In this document: one piece after another, positions 32,515 through 41,833 of the stretch | Layout: each line of letters begins with the position of its first letter | Position numbering within the stretch: position 1 is the stretch's first letter | Assembly (NCBI GenBank): GCA_022571845.1 | Contig: JACZXB010000009.1 | Location: 62,001-126,000, forward strand | Origin: Candidatus Zixiibacteriota bacterium | GTDB lineage: Bacteria; Zixibacteria; MSB-5A5; GN15; FEB-12 | Reading direction: 5' to 3' | DNA: 64,000 bases | Notes under the pieces: model-generated | Told to the model about the DNA's origin: nothing | What the model saw: the letters and a program-made list of their open reading frames with translations, nothing else | The model's database searches: none | Program-made: the position numbers and the translations under genes

Positions 32515-34101
32515 ATGATATTTAGAATGCATAGGCGTTTTCTAACAGCTTTCTGTTTTTCTATTTTGATATGGTCAGCTGCTGAGGCTCAAGTAAGCTC
32601 TGGCATACCAACTATAACATCCTATTTTGAACTACTGGTGACCGGAAACAGTGAGTCGGCAGGTTTGATGTGGACCCAGGCAGTACAGGAAAGATCTGCC
32701 CGTTTTGGAATCAAGTATGCTAATATTCCCTTAAAATCAGATGCTGCTTCTCCAATCGTCCAGAATCTGGAACTGATGCGTAATTATCTGAAGCCTGCGG
32801 TAAAGAGTTACCAAGACTTGTTTGACGGAGCTTATCAAGAACTTCATTATCTGGCTATTGTCGAAGGAAAAAAAGTAGAACATACGTATTATGCCGAATT
32901 TGATGGACGCAACTACTGGCTGACTTATCCTCAGGATATTTATGCCAGAGACTGGCCGGTATTGGAAACGGAATATTTGAGAATACATGTTCATCCTGAC
33001 GTTCAAAAATTTATTAATAAAATAAATCTTGAAGAAGCAGATAAATTTGTGGAGAGAATGATTGACTCGCTTAAGCTGGGCGATTACGATACCCGGCATC
33101 TGGCATCTGTGAAAATAGAATACTTTTACTGCAACTCCGACAAAACTGTTAAAACTATTACCGGGCGCAGAACCATAGGGATCTATGATAAAGCTTCAAG
33201 TGATATAATAAGTTCCTTTTTCCCGCACTATCATGAGATTGTTCACCTGCTGACAGACTACAAGATGCGCAGTCTGCCGCTTTTTGTACATCCTCTTTTT
33301 GAAGAAGGACTGGCGGTGTATCTGGGCGGGCGCTGGGGGAAATCTATGGAAGCCCTGTCTCCTCTGGGTATTTTCCTCTATAAGGAGGACATTACTCCGC
33401 TGGATTCACTGCTTGACTATAGCAGTTTTAAGAGCAATGCCGAGTCCGACCTTGCTTATCCTCTGGCAGGAATATTTACACGCTTTCTTGTCGAAAGGAT
33501 CGGGCAGACCAGCTACCTGGCTTTATATCGAAAAATGTCGGGGAGTTTTGACCAGGTTTCGGCTATGCCTGTTGATTCAGTCAAAGCCAGGGTGCTAAGA
33601 GCGCTTGATATCAGCGGCTGGGACAAGTTTGCTGAAATCTTTGACAAATATATATCAGAGCTGCAGCTCAAGCACCAGCTGGGCCGGCCGGGGACTATCG
33701 CATCTGGTAACGTTACCATAGCGGCAAATGGAATTACAGTAAAAGAAACAGATGACTGGCTAATTTTTGAAATCGACACCCAAAAAGCCGGCAGCAGCAG
33801 AGGAACCTTATTTTTTGGGCAGGTCAAGGAATTGATAGAAGTAGCTTCTGTCATGTATTTAGAACATTACCCGGAAAGAGAAAGTTTGGGAGGCTATCGC
33901 TATGCCATCCGTTTTGATTCCAATGAAGCGGGTGTTTATGACTATGCCACCAGCCATCTGCTGGGGAAAATTATCAATAGCCTGGCGCCATCTCCGGAGT
34001 ACTATAATGAGGAGAAGCAGATACTGGCCTTCCGCTTCAAAAAAAGCTTGACCAACGGGGTCTCTCCTTCTAATGATGATTACAAATTTGTAGCAGAATA
34101 G
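32515..34101 (+). CDS. Secreted gluzincin-like (peptidase MA-like) protein
   Basis: 528 residues, with a signal peptide (about 1-25, SAAEA). The zincin motif HEIVH is at residues 240-244, followed after about 19 residues by LFEEGLAVYL, which offers the Glu third ligand as in gluzincin/peptidase-MA-like families. Around it are PLAGIFTRFLVERIGQTSYL and a C-terminal beta domain. It is a probable periplasmic or surface metallopeptidase; the substrate is unknown. It begins 70 bases after the cassette B terminator, so it is a separate unit, perhaps co-transcribed with the following rmuC (15-base gap). Confidence 0.75.
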   Translation: MIFRMHRRFLTAFCFSILIWSAAEAQVSSGIPTITSYFELLVTGNSESAGLMWTQAVQERSARFGIKYANIPLKSDAASPIVQNLELMRNYLKPAVKSYQDLFDGAYQELHYLAIVEGKKVEHTYYAEFDGRNYWLTYPQDIYARDWPVLETEYLRIHVHPDVQKFINKINLEEADKFVERMIDSLKLGDYDTRHLASVKIEYFYCNSDKTVKTITGRRTIGIYDKASSDIISSFFPHYHEIVHLLTDYKMRSLPLFVHPLFEEGLAVYLGGRWGKSMEALSPLGIFLYKEDITPLDSLLDYSSFKSNAESDLAYPLAGIFTRFLVERIGQTSYLALYRKMSGSFDQVSAMPVDSVKARVLRALDISGWDKFAEIFDKYISELQLKHQLGRPGTIASGNVTIAANGITVKETDDWLIFEIDTQKAGSSRGTLFFGQVKELIEVASVMYLEHYPERESLGGYRYAIRFDSNEAGVYDYATSHLLGKIINSLAPSPEYYNEEKQILAFRFKKSLTNGVSPSNDDYKFVAE

Positions 34102-34116
34102 CAGAAAGAACTAAAC

Positions 34117-35175
34117 TTGGAATCAAACGGGCTGCTCATAGCCATAATCATCGCAGGCACATCATTGGCGGCTGTTGTCATCTGGCTGATTTTTCAGGCG
34201 GCCAGCAGCAAGAAGTCATCAGAATCCGAACTAAAACAGTCCTTTCAGACTCTGTCAGCCGAGCTGATCGCCAAGCAGATGGAAGGCATGTTGGCTTTGA
34301 GAGATTCAATTGACCAGGCCAATAAGATAGTAAATGAGCGGCTGGCTGAGGGAAATCGTTCACTGGACCAGAAAGTTGCAGTATTCGGCGAGATAAAGAC
34401 AAAATTAGGTGAGTTGGAAATTCAGGCGAAAAATATGGAGAGCATAGGCCAGAATATTCAGTCACTTTCTGATCTTTTGCGGCCGCCAAAACTAAGAGGG
34501 CAGCTCGGTGAAACATTTCTGGAAAATATTCTGACTCAAATTTTACCCAGAGCGCATTTTGAATTGCAGCATAAGTTTCCATCGGGCCAGACTGTTGATG
34601 CCGTCATAAAGATCGGTTCAAAACTACTGGCGATAGATTCAAAATTCCCGCTGGAATCATTTAACAGGCACATGGATCATCCCGACAATGAATCGTATCA
34701 CAAAGAGTTCAGTAAATCGCTGAAAAAACATGTCGATGATATCAGTTCGCGATACATAAGACCCGAAGAGGAGACTCTGGAAATTGCGGTAATGTATATT
34801 CCTGCTGAAGCAATATACTATCAGTTTATTTCGGCCGAGCAGACAGTATTTGACTACGCACTTTCAAAAAAAGTAATACCAAGTTCTCCCGGTCATCTCT
34901 ATGCATTCTTAGCGGCACTTTTGTCTGTCTATCTGGAGATTGGTCTGGTAAATCAGGGTAGGCAGCTGTCGTCCTGTGTCAATAACATCTCTGAATCAGT
35001 TGCCAAACTTTCCCGCAGCCATGAACGAATGGACGGCTCGGTACGAAATCTTGTAGCCAGTTTAGGCAAAGCCCGCCTTGAACTCCGGGAGATTGATTCA
35101 AATATCAACCGCATAAAAGAACCGACCGAAGAAACAGAAGAACTGGTAGAAGAACCCTGGAGAGAGAGACTATAA
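34117..35175 (+). CDS. rmuC: RmuC-family DNA recombination protein
   Basis: 352 residues. N-terminal membrane helix (LLIAIIIAGTSLAAVVIWLIF), a long coiled coil (about 35-120), then the RmuC core: LRGQLGETFLENILTQIL, LAIDSKFPLESFNRH, and MYIPAEAIYYQFISAE. RmuC proteins are linked to limiting inversions between short inverted repeats and have a restriction-endonuclease-like fold. The start is TTG with only a weak SD. It is co-directional with the zincin gene and convergent with the membrane/TPR gene. Confidence 0.9.
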   Translation: MESNGLLIAIIIAGTSLAAVVIWLIFQAASSKKSSESELKQSFQTLSAELIAKQMEGMLALRDSIDQANKIVNERLAEGNRSLDQKVAVFGEIKTKLGELEIQAKNMESIGQNIQSLSDLLRPPKLRGQLGETFLENILTQILPRAHFELQHKFPSGQTVDAVIKIGSKLLAIDSKFPLESFNRHMDHPDNESYHKEFSKSLKKHVDDISSRYIRPEEETLEIAVMYIPAEAIYYQFISAEQTVFDYALSKKVIPSSPGHLYAFLAALLSVYLEIGLVNQGRQLSSCVNNISESVAKLSRSHERMDGSVRNLVASLGKARLELREIDSNINRIKEPTEETEELVEEPWRERL

Positions 35176-35182
35176 CATAGCT

Positions 35183-37213
35183 TTATTCTTCTTCATTTTC
35201 CTTTAGGACAAGATCGTTTAGTTTCTTACGTATGGCAGGCGTATCAGGGCTGTCGGGCCACAATTTTACGAACTTCTGATAATTTCTTATTGCTCCCGCA
35301 AAGTTATTTCTTTGTTCCATAATAAGTCCTCTGAACATATAGGGGTAGGGCAGGAGCGAGTCAATCCTGATAATTTCCCTGGCCAATGAATCAGCGACGG
35401 CATCGTTTCTGGTATAGAATAAGGCGGTCATTTTGTCCACCAGCAGCTGCTTGTCATCAGGAAATATTTTCAGGGAATTATCGGCTGTCTCAAGCGCCTG
35501 AAGATAGTAACGTTGCCCATAAAAATAATTAAAAAGAGTCCGATGGTGTTTCTTATGGTAAGGCTGGAGCATCAGCAAGGTATCGATCTCCGCCTTGGCT
35601 TCCTTAAACTGTCCCAGTCGCCGCAATACTGCCGCAATTAAAATTCTTGGCTCTGTCCATGTGGGATACTTTGTTTTAAGGCGGAATAGTTCTTCCAGGG
35701 CAGGTGTGAATTCTCCATTTTCCACCAGAGTATTGGCACCGCTGTAGGCTAAGTAATCTGTCGATTTTATGCGCATGCCTATGTCCCACTTATTGGCATT
35801 ATCTAAGTCTTTCTTAAGAAAGTAAGCGTCCCTGAAAGCCAGACCTGTCCTGGTATAATAGGCGGGGTATTTTTTAAAATAGCTGGAAATAACTTTATCC
35901 GATAAAGTAATACTGGAATAAACAGGCAAATATGAAAACAAGAAAGCCGCCGATAAAACCGCGACTAACGCCAGGAGCCGGGTGGGGTTGGTCTGCTTTT
36001 CATCAGATGTCTTAATAGCTGTGCAGGCCCAGATTGAGCCGGACATAAAATATACAGCAAATGCCGGCAGCTCCATTACCACAGAATTTGCGGGGTTAGC
36101 TATAAACACAAAGACCAAACCGGTCAGAAACATTACACCGGAAAAAACAAAGGCAAAAGCATTGTTGCCCTCTCTTTTCGTTTTCAGTCCCAGAAAAATC
36201 AGTAGTAGAATCTGCGGGAAAATCAAAAACAACATCTGAATCATATCGCCAAGATGTCTTTGTGAAAACAGACCGTAAGAAAGAAAAGGATTGGTGCCTT
36301 TAAAATGCAGTAGTTTAAAAGAAAGCTCATAATCATAGCCGGCATACAGGTAATAAGAAAACAGCAGAACGAAAGTCATAAGCAGCGATATCAGCAGAGA
36401 CAGCTGCGAAAATTTGCCTGGACGCAAAAAGTGTCTTAGCGAAACATAGACAGCCGCCGGAAAAAGGATAGCCGCCGAATAGTGAAACAGAACGCTTGCA
36501 ATAAGAATTATCCAGATAGCGACAAGCGATGTTACACTTTTTTGTCTGAAAGTTCTGATGGCAAACAATCCGAACCAGATTGTTCCCGGTATTACTATAA
36601 GTTCAGTTCCTATTAGTCCGAATAGGGCCAGCGACTGGGGACCAAAAAATATTATTAAGAAATACCAGAAGCGGTGAGCGGCTCTGCTTGACAGTTCAGC
36701 TGTTAAGAGCAGAGTACCAAGCATCGAAACGATTACTGTTATAAATAAGAAAGTCTTCAAAGCGTACAGGCTGGCTTCGTTTGCTTCCATTCCTAAAAAA
36801 ACATAGAGCTTATAAAGTTCATAAATTATAAACGAGCTGCCGAATTCATACCATCTGTGAATAACGTAATCGGTCTGAGAGAATTGCGCAATCGTCAGAT
36901 TGCCGCCGGCATGAACCACCGAATCAAACTGCATTAAGACTATGATTAAGATAATAAATAGAAGGCCAGAGATAATTCTTAGACGGGAATTAAAAAATGA
37001 AGCAATCTGGTCGCTTTTAAGAAATACGAACGTTATGGCAGTTATAAACATCAGTAGCCAGCCAAGGCTGTACCATATCGGCAGGAGTCTCCACTGCTCA
37101 AGGGACCAACTGTCGCCGAAAAAACCGCTTCCAAATATTCTGGCGGAGATAAAAAGCAGAGCTATTAAGAATACTACAATCAGTTCGCTTCTGTTGGAGC
37201 CGGCAGCAGTCAT
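35183..37213 (-). CDS. Multi-pass membrane protein with C-terminal TPRs
   Basis: 676 residues with about a dozen hydrophobic segments in residues 10-430 and tetratricopeptide-like repeats from about 490 to the end (FKEAKAEIDTLLMLQPYHKK, ALETADNSLKIFPDDKQLL, AGAIRNYQKFVKLWPD). The layout recalls GT-C glycosyltransferases with TPR tails, like the protein at 1273-3171, but no DD motif is seen in the first loop. It may be a glycan-related membrane protein; this is uncertain. It lies 12 bases downstream of recR on the same strand. Confidence 0.6.
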   Translation of the reverse strand: MTAAGSNRSELIVVFLIALLFISARIFGSGFFGDSWSLEQWRLLPIWYSLGWLLMFITAITFVFLKSDQIASFFNSRLRIISGLLFIILIIVLMQFDSVVHAGGNLTIAQFSQTDYVIHRWYEFGSSFIIYELYKLYVFLGMEANEASLYALKTFLFITVIVSMLGTLLLTAELSSRAAHRFWYFLIIFFGPQSLALFGLIGTELIVIPGTIWFGLFAIRTFRQKSVTSLVAIWIILIASVLFHYSAAILFPAAVYVSLRHFLRPGKFSQLSLLISLLMTFVLLFSYYLYAGYDYELSFKLLHFKGTNPFLSYGLFSQRHLGDMIQMLFLIFPQILLLIFLGLKTKREGNNAFAFVFSGVMFLTGLVFVFIANPANSVVMELPAFAVYFMSGSIWACTAIKTSDEKQTNPTRLLALVAVLSAAFLFSYLPVYSSITLSDKVISSYFKKYPAYYTRTGLAFRDAYFLKKDLDNANKWDIGMRIKSTDYLAYSGANTLVENGEFTPALEELFRLKTKYPTWTEPRILIAAVLRRLGQFKEAKAEIDTLLMLQPYHKKHHRTLFNYFYGQRYYLQALETADNSLKIFPDDKQLLVDKMTALFYTRNDAVADSLAREIIRIDSLLPYPYMFRGLIMEQRNNFAGAIRNYQKFVKLWPDSPDTPAIRKKLNDLVLKENEEE

Positions 37214-37225
37214 AGTAGCTACCGC

Positions 37226-37822
37226 TTAAAACTCCTGGCGGCCCTCGAGCGCTCTTGAGAGAGTGGCAGAGTCGGCATACTCAAGGTCCGAACCGACGGG
37301 CAGACCTCTGGCAATACGGGTAACTTTGATACTCATCGGCTTGATAAGTTTTGAGAGATAGACAGCGGTGGCCTCACCTTCGACATCAGGATTGGTGGCG
37401 ATTATAACTTCTTTTATATCGTCTTTCAATCTTGTCATCAGTTCTTTGATTTTTAAATCATCCGGTCCGATTCCATCCAGTGGCGAAAGACAGCCGCCCA
37501 GGACATGGAACATGCCGTTAAATCCCTCGGCTCTGTCCATGGCAGCGGCGTCCGAAGAATCTTCGACCACGCAAATAATTTCCTGGTTGCGTCTGTTGTC
37601 GCTGCAGACAAAACAGGGGTCGGACTCGGAAATATTGTAACAAGTAGTGCAGAAGCCAACTTTCTCTTTGACTTCTTTAATCGCTTCGGCGATATCATTG
37701 GCTTCGTCTTTTGACATTTTCAAAATATGAAATGTCAGACGCGAGGCAGACTTGCGTCCGATTCCCGGCAGGCGGGCCAGCTGATTGGCTAAGCGTTCTA
37801 CTGAAGCTGCTGACTTAAACAT
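37226..37822 (-). CDS. recR: Recombination mediator RecR
   Basis: 198 residues, standard length. HhH region LARLPGIGRKSASRLTFHIL, the zinc finger CTTCYNISESDPCFVC, and the Toprim domain ICVVEDSSDAAAMDRAEGF with LGGCLSPLDGIGPDDL. RecR acts with RecF/RecO in loading RecA at gaps. It is third in the widespread dnaX-ybaB-recR order, 9 bases after ybaB. Confidence 0.96.
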   Translation of the reverse strand: MFKSAASVERLANQLARLPGIGRKSASRLTFHILKMSKDEANDIAEAIKEVKEKVGFCTTCYNISESDPCFVCSDNRRNQEIICVVEDSSDAAAMDRAEGFNGMFHVLGGCLSPLDGIGPDDLKIKELMTRLKDDIKEVIIATNPDVEGEATAVYLSKLIKPMSIKVTRIARGLPVGSDLEYADSATLSRALEGRQEF

Positions 37823-37831
37823 AGTTTGTAC

Positions 37832-38158
37832 TTAGAAAGGCAGATTAAGTCCCGGAATATTCATACCACCCGTCAGGCCGGACATTTTTTCAGACTGCAT
37901 CTCCTGAACTTTTTCACGAGCCTGATTGACCGCGGCAACTATCAAATCCTGAAGCATCTCTACGTCATCTTTGTCAACAACTTCGGGGTCAATTACAACC
38001 GACACGATTTCGTTTTTGCCGTTGGCAACTACTTTAACCATGCCTCCGCCCGATGAGCCTTCAACTTTGGTGCTCTCAAGTTCGGTCTGAACTTCCTGCA
38101 TTTTTGACTGAAGCTGCTGCATCTGTTTGAGCATTTGTCCTATATTTCCTTTGTTCAT
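37832..38158 (-). CDS. YbaB/EbfC nucleoid-associated protein
   Basis: 108 residues. N-terminal helix IGQMLKQMQQLQSKMQEVQ, followed by VEGSSGGGMVKVVANGKNEI and VDKDDVEMLQDLIVAAVNQA, the signature of this DNA-binding dimer family. It sits between dnaX and recR as in most bacteria. Confidence 0.95.
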   Translation of the reverse strand: MNKGNIGQMLKQMQQLQSKMQEVQTELESTKVEGSSGGGMVKVVANGKNEIVSVVIDPEVVDKDDVEMLQDLIVAAVNQAREKVQEMQSEKMSGLTGGMNIPGLNLPF

Positions 38159-38203
38159 CTATATTCATTCTCCTCTTATCATTTTATCATTAATCAGAAA
38201 ATT

Positions 38204-39889
38204 CTAATCCAATTTCTTAACGCCAATAATCTCTCCATCTACATCTTCAATCAACTTTTTTAATCTGGGTGAATTGCTGACCAGTTTTTCAACTTCATCC
38301 CGGGTTATGCCTCTCTTTTCTGCCGGTAAGGCAGCTGGAGCCGCGCTCAGGCAGTCATCAATCTCCAGTTTCAAACTGACGTTGCTATTGAAGAAAGTTC
38401 TCAAATCTTCGGTAATCAATCTAAAATTATCCGGCCGTTCAATAATTTCTCTGGAATTTGCCGCCGATGTTGCAAAGGCAATTGTAATAATATTCTCTTT
38501 AACATCCTTTATACTGCCCATCCGAATTTGTGACGAAAGCATGGCGCTTTTGGAGCGCAGATGATTTAGGTACTGGCTCCAGTCTTTCTGAACTATAGGC
38601 AGATTGACCGTGCGGTTAAAGCTTTTTGTGGATGGTGAGGCAGGCTCCGTTTTTTCTTCCGGGCTTTTGATTAATGACAGCCGGCTGATTGGATCGCTTG
38701 GGTGGTTACTGTTTTTTTTTTCGGTCAGACCAAAAAGATTGCCGGACCCTGGCAGCTCTATCTTTTTTAGCTGCTCCAAGACTTCTTCAAATTTTACAGT
38801 TGCTTCCATCTCGGCCATCCGGACAGCAGTAACCTCAAGCGCCATCCGTTCATTTAATCCAAACTTTATATCAGCGTTCAGTTCACCGGCCATTTTTATC
38901 AAGCGGATAACATCTCCCAAAGAAAAACAGCCAGCCTGTTCTTTATACTGAGTAGTCTCCTCGATGGTAAAGCCAAGTTCATCGGCAGCGCTTTGGTCGG
39001 CTGTAAGAATCATCAGAATTCGGAAATGCTCCATAAGTTCGCTGGTGAAATCTAATACATCGGTGCCGGCCTCAACCACCCGTCCGATTATTTTAAGTGA
39101 TTCCCGGCTGTCATGGGAGGCGATGGCATTAGTAAAATCGAACAGTAAAGCCTTGTCAACCAGTCCCAGAGCATCGACAATATCAGCTGCCCTGATTTTG
39201 TCACCGGCAAAAGCAGTTATCTGGTCCAGCAGCGACAGAGCGTCACGAATAGAGCCGTCGGCTTTTCGAGCCAGAATGCGCAGAGCTTCTTCATCTATTT
39301 GGATTTTTTCCAAGCCGGCTATTTTTTTGAGATGATTCGAAATATCTGTCGGGGAAATTCGCTTGAAATCGAAGCGCTGCGTTCTTGATAAAATCGTATC
39401 GGGCACTTTGAGCGGGTCGGTGGTGGCACAAATAAAGACAACATGGGCAGGAGGTTCTTCGAGCGTTTTTAAGAGCGCATCAAAGGCCGCGCCGGAAAGC
39501 CTATGCACTTCGTCGATTATATAAATTCTCTTGTGTCCGCCGGTGGCCATGTAACGCACGTTTTCCCGCAGGACTCTGATATCGTCAACACCGGTATTGG
39601 AAGCGGCGTCGATTTCCAGAACATCCAGAGATGAGCCGGCAGTAATATCTTTGCAGGCAGCGCACTGGCCGCAGGGAGTCGGGGTAGGGCCTTTTTCGCA
39701 GTTGAGGCATTTGGCCAAAATCCGGGCGGTGGTTGTTTTGCCGGTGCCTCTGGGTCCGCAAAAAAGATAGGCCGAGCCGACCCGGTCATTTTTGATACTG
39801 TTGGCCAGGGTTCTGGAGACATGCTCCTGAGCCACCAGATCTTCAAACTGCTGAGGCCGGTATTTTCGGGCGAATACGAGATAACTCAT
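38204..39889 (-). CDS. dnaX: DNA polymerase III subunit gamma/tau
   Basis: 561 residues. The AAA+ clamp-loader domain has Walker A FCGPRGTGKTTTARIL, a zinc-binding set (CLNCEKGPTPTPCGQCAAC), Walker B IYIIDEVHRL and sensor 1 FICATTDPLKVPDTILSRTQ. DNA pol III gamma domain III follows to about residue 360, then a variable tail. It opens the dnaX-ybaB-recR operon. No frameshift site to produce gamma was evident. Confidence 0.96.
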   Translation of the reverse strand: MSYLVFARKYRPQQFEDLVAQEHVSRTLANSIKNDRVGSAYLFCGPRGTGKTTTARILAKCLNCEKGPTPTPCGQCAACKDITAGSSLDVLEIDAASNTGVDDIRVLRENVRYMATGGHKRIYIIDEVHRLSGAAFDALLKTLEEPPAHVVFICATTDPLKVPDTILSRTQRFDFKRISPTDISNHLKKIAGLEKIQIDEEALRILARKADGSIRDALSLLDQITAFAGDKIRAADIVDALGLVDKALLFDFTNAIASHDSRESLKIIGRVVEAGTDVLDFTSELMEHFRILMILTADQSAADELGFTIEETTQYKEQAGCFSLGDVIRLIKMAGELNADIKFGLNERMALEVTAVRMAEMEATVKFEEVLEQLKKIELPGSGNLFGLTEKKNSNHPSDPISRLSLIKSPEEKTEPASPSTKSFNRTVNLPIVQKDWSQYLNHLRSKSAMLSSQIRMGSIKDVKENIITIAFATSAANSREIIERPDNFRLITEDLRTFFNSNVSLKLEIDDCLSAAPAALPAEKRGITRDEVEKLVSNSPRLKKLIEDVDGEIIGVKKLD

Positions 39890-40102
39890 AAACCTAAGTA
39901 TAGGTAAAAAATTGGGCGGCCGGAATCATATTCTTTGGGGATTTTGAGCATGGTGCTTGGTTTGCCAAGAACCCACCCTTCGGCTTCGCTCAGGACCATG
40001 CCATAAATGGCAGGGCACTCGGAGATTTTATAAATTGCCATAGATTTTCGTATAAACTATGATTCAGCAGATACCAACCCTTGATATAAGGAGTTACGCG
40101 AT

Positions 40103-40726
40103 ATGAAAAGATTATTACTAATTTTCTGCTGCTTCTGCTTTCTGCTTTTAGCGCAGAGCAGTTTTGGGGTCAGTTTTGGAGTGAAAATGGGTTTTAACAC
40201 GACCTCGCAGGATTTCACTTTTTCTCAATTCGGTGATCTGGGCAAACTCAACAAGACCGGCGCCGAATTCGGTGTTTTTCTCGAATTTCCATTAGTCTCC
40301 ACTTTTTCGTTCACTACTGAAATCCGATACCTGCAGAAAGGTGAGCAGTTTGATTATTTCAGCTGGGGCGGAAATCTGACCAATCCTGATCCAGCCGTAT
40401 TAGGCAGGCTTTCGTATGTTTCATTTATCGCCCTGGCCAAGCTGAAAATTCCGCTGAGCAGTTTCAATCTCTATGGTCTGATGGGGCCGAGATTTGACTT
40501 TAAGGTTGGGCCGAAAGAAGTGGTTGGCTTTGAAATTTACACCAACAGCTATGAATCACCGATTGCCGGCAGCATTATAGGCGCTGGCCTGGAATTTAAG
40601 CTCGGTGGTCTGGGCTGGCTTTTGGTCGAAAGCTACTACGGCTTCGACTGGAAAAAATTGTACGATTCCGCAGACTTGGTAATCGACAGCCGGACAGTCG
40701 GTTTTTTGATAGGGCTCAGGACTTAG
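40103..40726 (+). CDS. PorT-like outer-membrane beta-barrel protein
   Basis: 207 residues. Signal peptide (LLLIFCCFCFLLLAQSSFG), then GVKMGFNTTSQDF, GAEFGVFLEFPL, FSFTTEIRYLQKG and LYGLMGPRFDF, the pattern of small eight-stranded barrels of the OmpA/PorT type. SD AAGGAG 10 bases before the ATG. It is isolated, with no obvious operon partner. Function unknown. Confidence 0.7.
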   Translation: MKRLLLIFCCFCFLLLAQSSFGVSFGVKMGFNTTSQDFTFSQFGDLGKLNKTGAEFGVFLEFPLVSTFSFTTEIRYLQKGEQFDYFSWGGNLTNPDPAVLGRLSYVSFIALAKLKIPLSSFNLYGLMGPRFDFKVGPKEVVGFEIYTNSYESPIAGSIIGAGLEFKLGGLGWLLVESYYGFDWKKLYDSADLVIDSRTVGFLIGLRT

Positions 40727-40807
40727 GTACGAGTTGTTCGGATATAGCTCTTGGCGATTTGGCCCGAATTTGTTATTTTGGAGGCGAAAGTTCTGTTGGG
40801 TCTTGTT

Positions 40808-40876
40808 CTCCGCCTCTGGCGGAGGATGTGACCCGACAGTCTGATTCGTACGGTCACACCCCCCGACAAGTCGGGG
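40808..40876. repeat. Pair of dispersed hairpins upstream of tRNA-Ala
   Basis: CTCCGCC/GGCGGAG with a 3-base loop (40808-40824) and CCCCGA/TCGGGG with a 4-base loop (40861-40876). Similar hairpins recur in other spacers of the window, so they belong to repeat families rather than to the tRNA. Confidence 0.6.
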
Positions 40877-40916
40877 CGCAAGACCATGCGTAACTTTGAA
40901 GTATCAATACGTGACT

Positions 40917-40989
40917 GGGGCAGTAGCTCAATTGGGAGAGCGCCACGTTCGCAACGTGGAGGTCGTCGGTTCGATCCCGATCTGCTCCA
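40917..40989 (+). tRNA. tRNA-Ala (anticodon CGC)
   Basis: 73 bases. The acceptor stem GGGGCAG/CTGCTCC carries the G3-U70 identity pair of alanine tRNAs, the D-arm has AGCTCAATTGGGAGAGC, the anticodon stem CCACG/CGTGG encloses TTCGCAA (anticodon CGC), and the T-arm has GGTTCGATCC. The CCA end is not encoded. Confidence 0.96.
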
Positions 40990-41026
40990 TTTTAAATATT
41001 ATTGAAGGACTAAATTGAGGTAAGCT

Positions 41027-41299
41027 ATGCCGCACTTATTAGTGATGCACGGAGTCGAAAACTTCGAGCGTTGGTTCTCTGTTTTCCAATCTCAAGAGGA
41101 TGCCCATGAGCAGTACGGGTTGAAGCTGGAAATGCTGATGCGAGATATTGACAAACCAAATGTTGTTGTATTTATGTTCGAAGTGGATAGTATTGCCAAA
41201 GCTCAGGAATTCATGAGCCGACCGGGGACAGAAAATATTGCAGCAGAAGCCGGCGTAACCGGCGAGCCTTTGATAATGTTTCTGGACACGATCAAGTAA
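41027..41299 (+). CDS. Small ferredoxin-like-fold (ABM/Dabb-like) protein
   Basis: 90 residues with GAGGTAAG just upstream of the ATG. MPHLLVMHGVENFERWFSVF, VVVFMFEVDSIAKAQEFM and a C-terminal strand fit the dimeric alpha-beta barrel family that includes antibiotic-biosynthesis monooxygenase-like and related small proteins. No catalytic residues can be assigned. It lies 37 bases after tRNA-Ala. Confidence 0.65.
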   Translation: MPHLLVMHGVENFERWFSVFQSQEDAHEQYGLKLEMLMRDIDKPNVVVFMFEVDSIAKAQEFMSRPGTENIAAEAGVTGEPLIMFLDTIK

Positions 41300-41324
41300 T
41301 TTGTAATTCCCCTTTTTATTGTCA

Positions 41325-41430
41325 TTCCCGCGTTTTAATCCCGAGGCTAAGCTCGGGACTATAGTCAGGGTGACTCGTATTCGAATTTTTCTAACCCTCA
41401 GAAGCGTCATACTGAGCGGAGTCGAAGTAG
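41325..41430. repeat. Dispersed hairpin repeat (CCCGAG...CTCGGG type)
   Basis: Contains GTCATTCCCG, the hairpin CCCGAGGCTAAGCTCGGGA (41340-41358) with ACTATAGTCAGGGTGACT after it, and a CATACTGAGCGGAGTCGAAG motif. The hairpin and its right flank recur at 53069-53104, and in part at 52880, so it is a mobile-like intergenic repeat. Confidence 0.7.
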
Positions 41431-41515
41431 GCGCTTCTATGTTCGGGTATGACCCAAAAGCAACTTGCCCGCAGTCCTTTCCAAGCGTATATAGAAATCA
41501 GAAGCAGACTTTAGT

Positions 41516-41788
41516 CCTGTGTGCTAGATGGGGAGTTAGCGGTGCCCTGTAGCCCGGAATCCGCTCTACCGGGGTCGAACTCCCACCCGAGGGCAGTGCT
41601 TGTTTTGGCTGGCCGTTGGTTAAGTGGTGTTGAAGGCTGGGTCCTGTACAACAGAAACCTGTGAACTCCGTCAGGACCGGGAGGTAGCAGCGGTAGACAG
41701 ATTTTTCTGTGTGTTGCAGGAGTGCCCGGCCGGAGCCGGCTGACTTTTCGACCACTGAAACAGCCGTTCAAGGGTGGGTGCACATGGG
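41516..41788 (+). ncRNA. ffs: Signal recognition particle RNA, bacterial large type
   Basis: About 273 bases with the full large-type SRP RNA pattern. The 5' Alu-like region reads GGGGAGTTAGCGGTGCCCTGTA, AATCCGCTCTA and GGTCGAACTCCC. The long helix includes AAGTGGTGTTGA and GGGTCCTGTACAACAG. Domain IV is GTCAGGACC, the GGGA (GNRA) tetraloop, then GGTAGCAGC, which binds Ffh. The ends pair: CCTGTGTGC (41516-41524) with GCACATGGG (41780-41788). The exact ends are estimated from that pairing. It is followed after 45 bases by the KAP NTPase gene. Confidence 0.9.
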
Positions 41789-41833
41789 GTTTGTGATTGA
41801 TTTTATCGTAGGGTTTGGTATCTTTATTAAAAT

